A program made the position numbers and the translations under genes. From DATEOR01 sp035296905 (GTDB taxonomy: Bacteria > Actinomycetota > Thermoleophilia > Gaiellales > Gaiellaceae), in the NCBI GenBank assembly GCA_035296905.1, contig DATHAA010000007.1, positions 1-64,000 of the forward strand: 64,000 bases of DNA. Direction: 5' to 3'. Below are positions 58,139 to 64,000 of the stretch, one piece after another; position 1 is the stretch's first letter, and each line of letters begins with the position of its first letter. The notes under the pieces were generated by a model. It saw nothing but the letters and a program-made list of their open reading frames with translations. It ran no database searches and was not told the origin of the DNA.

Positions 58139-59599
58139 CTAGTCGAGGCTGCCGACGTCGAGCACGACCGTCCTCAGGTCGGTCATGTCGAGCATCGTGT
58201 ACCGCCCGCCGATGCGCCCCCAGCCGGTGCGCGTGCCGGCGGCGCCGCCGAACGGCTCGTGCGCCTCCCAGTAGTCGGTCGAGTCGTTGACGACGACGTT
58301 GCCGACGCGCAGGTTGTCGAGGTAGCGGAATGCGCGCTGGAGGCTCGACGTGTAGACGGCCGCCTGGAGGCCGAGGTGCGAGTCGTTCGCAACGGCGAGC
58401 GCTTCATCATCGTCCGCGACACCGATGATCGGGACGATCGGCCCGAACGTCTCGTCGCGGTTGATGAGCGTGTCGGTGCCGACGCGGTCGATCACGGTCG
58501 GCTGGTAGTAGAGGCTCGTCGGCCGGCCTTCGTCCCGCGAGCCGCCGACGACCACCTCGGCGCCTTTGGAGACAGCGTCCTCGAGATGAGCGTCCATCTT
58601 CTGCGCGGTCGGCTCGTTGTTCATCGGGCCGACGAGGGTCTCGTCGTCGAAAGGGTCGCCGAGCTTCCAGCCCTCGGCCTCCTTCACGACCGCGGCGAGG
58701 AAGTCCTCGTGGACGCGCTCGTCGACGAGGACGCGCTCGGTGGCGCAGCAGACCTGGCCGGCGCAGAAGAAGCCGCCGAAGACCGCGCCCTTCGCGGCGG
58801 CCTCGAGGTCGGCGTCGGCACAGACGACCACGGGCCCGTTACCACTCGCCTCGATCAGGGAGCGCTTGAGCCCCGCGGCGCGGACGATCTTCTCCGCGGT
58901 CGTGTGCGAGCCGACGAACCCGACGCAGTCCACGTTCTCGTCCTGGATGAGCCGCTCGCCCACCTTGCCGTCGCCGTAGACGACGTTCACGACACCTTCG
59001 GGGAGCCCGGCATCGGCCATGATCTGCATGAAGTTCGCCATGGCGATCGGCGTCCACTCGGAGGGCTTCATGACGATCGCGTTCCCCGCAGCGATTCCGG
59101 GCGCGATCAGCTCGACCGGGATCAGCGTCGGGAAGTTCCACGGGGTGATGCCCGCGTAGACACCGTTCGGCTTGCGGAAGGTGAGGATGCGCTTGTTCAC
59201 GTCCTGCGAGGGGATGACGGCGGTCTCCATCCGCTTCACGTCCTCGGCGGCGATGCGGAAGTTCTCCGCGGTCTCCTCGATGTCGGGGATGGCCTCGGCC
59301 GTGTAGGGCTTGCCCTGCTCGAGCGAGAGCTCGCGTGCGAAGTCCTCCTTGCGCTCCTCGATCAGGTCGGCGATGGCGTGGCAGACCTTCGCGCGGTCCC
59401 ACGCGGAGAGCGCCGCCCACTTCGGCTGGGCCTCGCGCGCCGCTTTCGCGGCCCGCTTAACGTCTTCCTCGCTCGCGTTCGGCGCGTCGGCGAGCTTCTC
59501 GCCCGTCACCGGGGAGACGATCTCCCGCGCCTCGTCTCCCGTCGCCTCGACCCAGTCGCCGGCGACGAAGTTCTGCAGCCTCTTTACAGCCGTTGCCAT
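58139..59599 (-). CDS. NAD(P)-dependent aldehyde dehydrogenase (semialdehyde type)
   Basis: 486 residues with KRSLIEASGNGPVVVCADAD, Cys in FFCAGQVCCATERV (around residue 287) and C-terminal TDLRTVVLDV. It is adjacent to a class III aminotransferase (stop one base before its start), so the pair converts an amine to an aldehyde and then to an acid. The substrate could be a polyamine or beta-amino acid. It is not closely identical to the aldehyde dehydrogenases at 13329 or 23398. Confidence 0.86.
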   Translation of the reverse strand: MATAVKRLQNFVAGDWVEATGDEAREIVSPVTGEKLADAPNASEEDVKRAAKAAREAQPKWAALSAWDRAKVCHAIADLIEERKEDFARELSLEQGKPYTAEAIPDIEETAENFRIAAEDVKRMETAVIPSQDVNKRILTFRKPNGVYAGITPWNFPTLIPVELIAPGIAAGNAIVMKPSEWTPIAMANFMQIMADAGLPEGVVNVVYGDGKVGERLIQDENVDCVGFVGSHTTAEKIVRAAGLKRSLIEASGNGPVVVCADADLEAAAKGAVFGGFFCAGQVCCATERVLVDERVHEDFLAAVVKEAEGWKLGDPFDDETLVGPMNNEPTAQKMDAHLEDAVSKGAEVVVGGSRDEGRPTSLYYQPTVIDRVGTDTLINRDETFGPIVPIIGVADDDEALAVANDSHLGLQAAVYTSSLQRAFRYLDNLRVGNVVVNDSTDYWEAHEPFGGAAGTRTGWGRIGGRYTMLDMTDLRTVVLDVGSLD

Positions 59600-59600
59600 G

Positions 59601-60965
59601 TCACGCTCCCACTTTCGTGTTGACGCGGTCCCACGCCTCGTCCAGCACTTGGCGCAGAACGCCCACCATCTCGTCGAACTCCTCCGGCCCGGCGACGAGC
59701 GGCGGCGCGAATTGCGCGCACGTCTCGCCGCGGTCGTCGAAGCGCATGTAGACCCCGAGCTCGCGCGTGCGCGGGAGCAAGAACGTCTTGATCAGGTCGT
59801 CGCGATCGGCGGGGGTGAACGTCTCCTTCGTCTCCTTGTCTTTCACGAGCTCGAGGGAGTAGAAGTAGCCGTCGCCGCGCACGTCGCCGACCATTGGGTG
59901 CTCCTCGAGCAGCACTTCGCAGCGCTCGCGTAGCTCCGGCCCGAGAGCCTGCGAGCGCCCGATCAGGTCCTCCTGCTCGAAGACCTCGAGGTTCGCGAGC
60001 GCGATCGCGCAGGAGAGCGGATGGCCGCCGAAGGTGATCCCGTGCGTGAACGCCGTCTTCTTCTCCGCGAAGAAGGGCTCGATCGTGCGCTCGTTGGCGA
60101 TGAGGGCACCGAGCGGCGCGTACGCCGAGGTGATCCCCTTGGCCACGGTCATCATGTCGGGTTCGATCCCGTAGCGGTTCGACCCGAACCAGTCGCCGAC
60201 GCGGCCGAAGCCGCAGATGACCTCGTCGGCCACGAGCAGGAGCCCGTGCTCGTCGCAGATCTCGCGGACGCGCTCGAAGTAGCCCTCGGGCGGAGTGATC
60301 GAGCCGGCCGAGTTCTGGACGGGCTCGAGGATGACCGCCGCGACGGTCTCCGGCCCCTCGTTCTGCACGATGGCGTCGATCTCGTCGGCGCACTGGAGGT
60401 TGCAGCGCGACTCCTCCGAGCAGTAGGGGCAGCGGTAGCGGTACGGCATCGGCGCGCGCAGGCAGCCGGGCACGAGGGGCTCGAACTGGGAGCGGAGCGC
60501 CGGGCTCCCGTTGATCGAGAGCGCGCCCATGGTCGTCCCGTGGTAGGCGCTGCGGCGCGTGACGAACTTGTAGCGGGTCGGCTCGCCGCGCAGCCGGTGG
60601 TACTGCCGCGCGACCTTGAGCGCGGTCTCGATCGCCTCCGAGCCGCCGCCCACAAAGAAGATGCGGCCGACGTCGATCGGCACGAGCTCCGTGATCTTCT
60701 CGGCGAGCTCGAGTGCAGGCGGCGTCGCAAAGCCGACCCAGTTGGTGAAGAACGGGAGCTGGTCGAGCTGCTTCTGCGCGGCCTCGGTGATTCCGGGCCA
60801 GGGGCCGTAGCCGATGTTGACGCAGTAGAGGGCCGAGAGCGCGTCGAGATAGCGGTTGCCCTCGTTGTCCCAGATGTAGCACCACTCGCCGCGCTCGATC
60901 ACGAGCTGCGGCGCGCCTGCCGCGGTGAAATGCCCCCAAAGGCGGTCCGTCGGCGTTGTCGTCAA
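59601..60965 (-). CDS. Class III PLP-dependent aminotransferase
   Basis: The 454-residue enzyme has GGGSEAIETALKVARQY, VADEVICGFGRVG and TVAKGITSAYAPLGA (Schiff-base Lys). An uncommon Cys cluster, YRCPYCSEESRCNLQC (~residue 178), could bind metal. TTG 60965 follows AAGGAG at good spacing and overlaps the PucR stop (TTGA). It is paired with ALDH 58139 and similar to the enzyme at 7840 (shared TMGALSINGSPALR). Confidence 0.86.
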   Translation of the reverse strand: MTTTPTDRLWGHFTAAGAPQLVIERGEWCYIWDNEGNRYLDALSALYCVNIGYGPWPGITEAAQKQLDQLPFFTNWVGFATPPALELAEKITELVPIDVGRIFFVGGGSEAIETALKVARQYHRLRGEPTRYKFVTRRSAYHGTTMGALSINGSPALRSQFEPLVPGCLRAPMPYRYRCPYCSEESRCNLQCADEIDAIVQNEGPETVAAVILEPVQNSAGSITPPEGYFERVREICDEHGLLLVADEVICGFGRVGDWFGSNRYGIEPDMMTVAKGITSAYAPLGALIANERTIEPFFAEKKTAFTHGITFGGHPLSCAIALANLEVFEQEDLIGRSQALGPELRERCEVLLEEHPMVGDVRGDGYFYSLELVKDKETKETFTPADRDDLIKTFLLPRTRELGVYMRFDDRGETCAQFAPPLVAGPEEFDEMVGVLRQVLDEAWDRVNTKVGA

Positions 60966-62416
60966 TTCGTGCTCCTTCCGTTGCGGGCGGCGAGGGCCTG
61001 CTTGGCCTTCACGGCCAGCCAGAGCTCCATGCGCTGCTGAGGGTCGTCGGGATGGCGCCCCGTCTGCTCGCGCAGGCGGTCCATCCGGTAGCGAAGGGTG
61101 TGGCGGTGGACGCCGAGCTCGTCGGCAGCGTCGCTCCAGCGGCAACCGGCGTCGAGCAGAGCGGTGAGGGACTCGATCAGCCAGGTGTTCGACGAGGCCG
61201 GGCCGAGCACGCGGTCGACGAATGCCTCGAGCGCGGCGTCGGGAAGGCTGAGCAGAAGCTCGAGGGAGCCCAGGTCCTGGTAGGAGGCGACCTCGCCGGT
61301 CCCGGCGTCGAGCGCGGCGCGCGCTTCGAGAAGGCTGCGGCCGAGGCCCCGGCCCTGGGAAGGGCGGCCGATGCCGACTCTCGCCATCGGCTCCGCCTCG
61401 ACGACGCGGCGGGCGAGGCTCATGACGTCCTGCTCGCTGTCGGCGCCGACGAGGAAGGCCGCGCGGTCGCGACGCGCGGTGGACAGATACGGCACGCTGC
61501 CGCGCTCGAGCTCCTCGGCGACTTCGTCGCGCAGGCGCTCGCTGGAGAGGCCATTGCGCGGAACAGCGAGGAGCGCCGCGTACTCGCGGTCGGACTCGAG
61601 CCCGAAGGCGGCCATTCGCCGCGCCGCCTCCCGGTCGTCGAGGCGGTCGTCCTCGAGGTCCTCGAGGAGGTCACCGGCCAGACGCAGCTCGGCTGCGCTC
61701 ACCGCGCGTGTGCGCGAGAGCTCGAAGGCGAGCGCCGACTGCCCGTGGTGGAGGACGAGGCGGTCGTACTCGCCGAAGTCGCCGCCTTCCCGGGCCGCCT
61801 TGAGAGTGACCATCTCGCCCGGAGAGACGACCGGCAGCTCGAGAGCGTTCTCGAAGCCGAGCCGGTTCCGCGCGTGCCGCTCGGCGACGACGCGGCCGTT
61901 CTCGTCGACGAGCGCGAGGCTGCAGCCGAGGTGGTTGCAGACGACGGCGAGAAGGGCCTGCAGGCCGCGACCTTCGAGGACCGCGGCGGCCAGCCTTTCG
62001 TGTACCTCGAGCGCCCGGGTCATCTGCTCGAGCTGCTCGCTCGCGAGGTGCGTCACGGCCGCCTTCGTGATCGCAACGAACGGGATCTCGTACGGCACCG
62101 CGAGAACCGGGAAGGCGAGCTTGTTCGCCTCCTCGACGATCGGCGCCGGTACGTCCGGGAAGCCGAAGCCCACGCCGAACCCAAGCCCCGCGAGCCCGTG
62201 CTTGGCGAGCCGCTTCACGTAGGCGCGCTGCGTCGTCGCCATCTCGCCCACCCCGAGCCCGGTGGTGAGGAGGAACTCCCCGCCCTCGAGGAACTGCGTC
62301 GGGTCGGCCAGCTCGGAGACGTGCAGCCAGCTGACCTCGTTACGAAGGCCTTCCGCGCCGGCGGCGACGGCCAGGCCGAGGTCGGGGAGCTCCGCGATCT
62401 CCTGGACGGTCAGCAC
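60962..62416 (-). CDS. PucR-family transcriptional regulator
   Basis: 484 residues from GTG 62416 (LTVQEIAELPDLGLAV): an N-terminal PucR domain, a central GAF/GGDEF-like region and the C-terminal helix-turn-helix VHRHTLRYRMDRLREQTGRH near residue 453. The 20-residue extension to 62482 has no ribosome site. PucR proteins sense purine/amine-related catabolites and commonly control the adjacent catabolic genes. It overlaps the aminotransferase gene by 4 bases, so it is the first gene of that operon. Confidence 0.86.
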   Translation of the reverse strand: MLTVQEIAELPDLGLAVAAGAEGLRNEVSWLHVSELADPTQFLEGGEFLLTTGLGVGEMATTQRAYVKRLAKHGLAGLGFGVGFGFPDVPAPIVEEANKLAFPVLAVPYEIPFVAITKAAVTHLASEQLEQMTRALEVHERLAAAVLEGRGLQALLAVVCNHLGCSLALVDENGRVVAERHARNRLGFENALELPVVSPGEMVTLKAAREGGDFGEYDRLVLHHGQSALAFELSRTRAVSAAELRLAGDLLEDLEDDRLDDREAARRMAAFGLESDREYAALLAVPRNGLSSERLRDEVAEELERGSVPYLSTARRDRAAFLVGADSEQDVMSLARRVVEAEPMARVGIGRPSQGRGLGRSLLEARAALDAGTGEVASYQDLGSLELLLSLPDAALEAFVDRVLGPASSNTWLIESLTALLDAGCRWSDAADELGVHRHTLRYRMDRLREQTGRHPDDPQQRMELWLAVKAKQALAARNGRSTN

Positions 62417-62735
62417 GCGATCTTTGCGATCTTTCGACGCACGGGCCAAGACGGTACGCTGTTCGGCGCCTTCGAGCAACAAGGAGCGCGCGTCTCTTGG
62501 ACGCGCGGGCCAGAGCGCGTCTTCTTGAACCGTGCCTGGGCACTCTGGGACGGCGCTCGCAAGGGAGGCAAGCGAGCAGGTCCGAGACAGTACGAGTGGT
62601 ACGGCGAGGGACTGCGAGCAGGATCCCGCCGCGAGTCGATTTAGACGCGAAGCGTTGAAGCCGGGCTTTGCTCGGCGAAAGCCACCGCCGCCCAGAGCGC
62701 CCAGGGCCGGCCGCGTCGGCCGGCCCGGGAGAGTC
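62417..62735. other. Region between pucR and the small membrane protein gene
   Basis: The stretch holds the pucR promoter region (minus strand, starts at 62416) and the hairpin at 62704-62726. An imperfect GCGCG..CGCGC inverted repeat near 62487-62507 could be an operator for PucR. I see no other gene here. Confidence 0.4.
62704..62726 (-). terminator. Perfect GC hairpin after the small membrane gene
   Basis: GGGCCGGCCG, CGT loop, CGGCCGGCCC: a 10-bp perfect stem, 10 bases past the minus-strand gene stop at 62736. No T run. Works as a likely intrinsic-like terminator for that gene. Confidence 0.55.
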
Positions 62736-62990
62736 CTAGTGGCCTTCCAAGACCTTGCCGGCCTTTGCGATCCCGCGGGAGATCATGTACGCGGCCGCAA
62801 GGAAGACCGTCGCAGTCGTGAACTCGGGCCAGTCGACCCGGTCGGACGCCACGGTGATGATGAAGACCACCGCCCAGACGAGCAGGAAGACGACGAGCTC
62901 GCCGTTGGGAGCGGCCACTGTCGGCATCCCGTAGTACGGCTGCCCGTAGCCCTGGGTCGGAGGCGGAGGTGGTGGAGTGCTTTGCGTCAT
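62736..62990 (-). CDS. Small Pro-rich membrane protein
   Basis: 84 residues. The N-terminus is Pro/Tyr-rich (TPPPPPPTQGYGQPYYG), then two TM helices, at 30-46 (LVVFLLVWAVVFIITVA) and 57-74 (TATVFLAAAYMISRGIAK). No enzymatic motif. It lies divergent from the VOC-like gene next to purM. It may be an accessory for a membrane complex; family not recognised. Confidence 0.7.
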   Translation of the reverse strand: MTQSTPPPPPPTQGYGQPYYGMPTVAAPNGELVVFLLVWAVVFIITVASDRVDWPEFTTATVFLAAAYMISRGIAKAGKVLEGH

Positions 62991-63037
62991 GGTCGCCCGT
63001 TCCCCACGAGGCGGCTGATTCCTCCGCGCCGAGTACG

Positions 63038-63661
63038 ATGGAGCCGCCGGTGCACCTGTTCCACTACCACCTCGTGACGAGCAAGGTCCGGCTGCTCGAG
63101 GCCCGGTATCTCGGCAAGCTCGGCTTCGAGCTCATCGGCCGCTACGGCTGGCGGGGCGAGAGCTCGTACTGGTTCGAGCCCGGGACGTCCTGGGAGGAGC
63201 TCGACAGGATCGGCTTCCGCTTGCGGCTCGTGGAGGTCGGGCGCGGGGCCGTCAACGTCGTTCTCCAACCCGGTCACTGGGACGTCCCGCGCGTGGACCA
63301 CCTGGGCATCGCCCTCGGCGAGGAGGACTACGAGACCGTCCTCGATCGAGCCCGCGATCTCGGCCTGAAAATTCAGGATCACCCCGGGAAGCGCACCTTC
63401 GTCACCACCGAGGCCGGCTACAGGCTCGAGGTGCACCCACCGCGCGACTGGGTGGACGATGCGCTCGCGCAGGCGGACGAGTTCCAGATCGGCGAGCTCC
63501 ACCTGCGCGCCCACGATCCCGAGGAGAAAGCGGTCGCCCTCTCCGAGATCCTCCTCCTCGAGCGCGAGGGTACGAGCGTGCACCTCGGCGAGAGCATCGT
63601 GCGCTTCCTCCCGGCCGGGCCCGAGGGCCGCCCCGAGCTCGTGGCCGAGGTGCTGGCATGA
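63038..63661 (+). CDS. VOC-like (two-domain) protein overlapping purM
   Basis: 207 residues with two VOC-type halves: HLFHYHLVTSKVRLLEARYLGKLGFELI, DHLGIALGEEDYETV and a strand YRLEVHPP at about 135. The second half (IGELHLRAHDPEEKAVAL) is less typical. It overlaps purM by 4 bases and is likely co-translated. A GTG at 63050, with GGAG six bases before it, could be the start; the ATG at 63038 has no such site. No known role in purine synthesis. Confidence 0.7.
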   Translation: MEPPVHLFHYHLVTSKVRLLEARYLGKLGFELIGRYGWRGESSYWFEPGTSWEELDRIGFRLRLVEVGRGAVNVVLQPGHWDVPRVDHLGIALGEEDYETVLDRARDLGLKIQDHPGKRTFVTTEAGYRLEVHPPRDWVDDALAQADEFQIGELHLRAHDPEEKAVALSEILLLEREGTSVHLGESIVRFLPAGPEGRPELVAEVLA

Positions 63662-64000
63662 GCTCCTACGAGGCGGCGGGTGTGTCGCTGGGGAAAGCAG
63701 AGGAGGTCGTCGAGCGGCTGCGCGTCGCCGTCTCCTCCACCGGCGGATCCCTGGGCGGCTTCGCGGGCCTCCACCCGCTGGACGACGAGCGCCTCCTGGC
63801 CGCAACGATGGACGGGGTCGGGACGAAGCTCATCCTCTCCCGCCGCGCCGGCCGGCTCTTCGACGCAGGCGTCGACCTCGCCGCCCACTGCGTGAACGAC
63901 GTCATCACGACCGGCGCCCACCCGCTCTTCTTCCTGGACTACGTCGCCTCCGGCTCCCTCGACCTCGAGGAGGTCGCCGAGCTCGTGGAGGGCGCCGCAT
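63658..64000 (+). CDS. purM: Phosphoribosylformylglycinamidine cyclo-ligase, N-terminal part (cut by window end)
   Basis: The first 114 residues are present: SSTGGSLGGFAGLHP, LLAATMDGVGTKL and CVNDVITTGAHPLFFLDYVA are the PurM signature strings for nucleotide and substrate binding. ATG 63658 overlaps the preceding VOC-like gene by ATGA. It completes the broken order purB-C-S-Q-L-F-M. The rest of the gene lies outside the window. Confidence 0.93.
   Translation, partial: MSSYEAAGVSLGKAEEVVERLRVAVSSTGGSLGGFAGLHPLDDERLLAATMDGVGTKLILSRRAGRLFDAGVDLAAHCVNDVITTGAHPLFFLDYVASGSLDLEEVAELVEGAA

Noticed and set aside
58121..58142. TAGTGG-A-CCACTA inverted repeat as an operator of the MFS gene
   Set aside because: The 13-base palindrome lies between the ALDH stop and the MFS start and is partly created by stop codons; no second copy was found, so it is not called a feature.

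Overview
The window is about 64 kb of very GC-rich DNA, densely packed with genes, many overlapping by the 4-base ATGA/GTGA/TTGA/CTGA type, with frequent GTG and TTG starts. PurS/PurQ/PurL-type purine synthesis, Tat-like lipoproteins, PucR regulators and GlxBCD-type amine genes fit a high-GC actinobacterium, perhaps a Thermoleophilia (Gaiellales/Solirubrobacterales) lineage. That placement is inferred from gene content, not demonstrated. No rRNA, tRNA or CRISPR array was recognised.

Region 1 (1-7.8 kb) is a methylated-amine catabolic block. It has the end of a DgcA/trimethylamine-dehydrogenase-like flavoprotein, etfB, etfA, a DgcB-like membrane Fe-S oxidoreductase, a small VOC protein, a DUF1989 protein, a GcvT-like aminomethyltransferase and a DUF2182/DUF1326 pair. 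Region 2 (7.8-14.8 kb) is a putrescine/spermidine operon: aldehyde dehydrogenase, PotA, PotD, PotB, PotC and a class III aminotransferase. Region 3 (14.9-24.8 kb) holds an EamA exporter, a HAD hydrolase, a glycerophosphodiesterase, a second PotABCD-type ABC importer, a PHP protein, GlpD and another aldehyde dehydrogenase. Region 4 (25.0-30.5 kb) is a glutamine-synthetase-like gene plus GlxBCD/MgsABC-like genes (N-methylglutamate synthase or glutamate-synthase-like), flanked by two small unknown proteins. Together, regions 1 to 4 look like machinery for taking nitrogen and carbon from methylamines, polyamines and possibly glycerophosphocholine.

The rest carries de novo purine biosynthesis in classical order (purB-C-S-Q-L-F-M, with purD-E ahead), cut by other material. 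purD-purE (30.5-32.3 kb) is followed by two secreted acidic proteins and an OmpR-type two-component system. purB-C-S-Q (35.7-38.7 kb) follows, then an accessory island (38.7-53.5 kb), then purL-purF (53.6-57.1 kb), then an MFS/ALDH/aminotransferase/PucR insert, then purM running off the end.

The accessory island is the most unusual part. It holds TrkH/TrkA potassium uptake, a frameshifted K+ channel, a cyclase fused to a beta-propeller and an oligopeptide-binding domain (frameshifted), two DivIVA-like proteins, a CBS protein and several gene fragments: a cyclase N-terminus, a multicopper-oxidase C-terminus, an oxidoreductase C-terminus, a methyltransferase-like piece and a VOC head. Five loci in the island carry the same composite repeat, built from tandem, headless 3' ends of glyoxalase/VOC genes, each encoding a GYRVELIERG-stop tail. 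All lie in one orientation, and one sits directly behind the intact VOC gene. I found no description of this array to recall; it could be the footprint of a site-specific recombination or gene-end replacement process.
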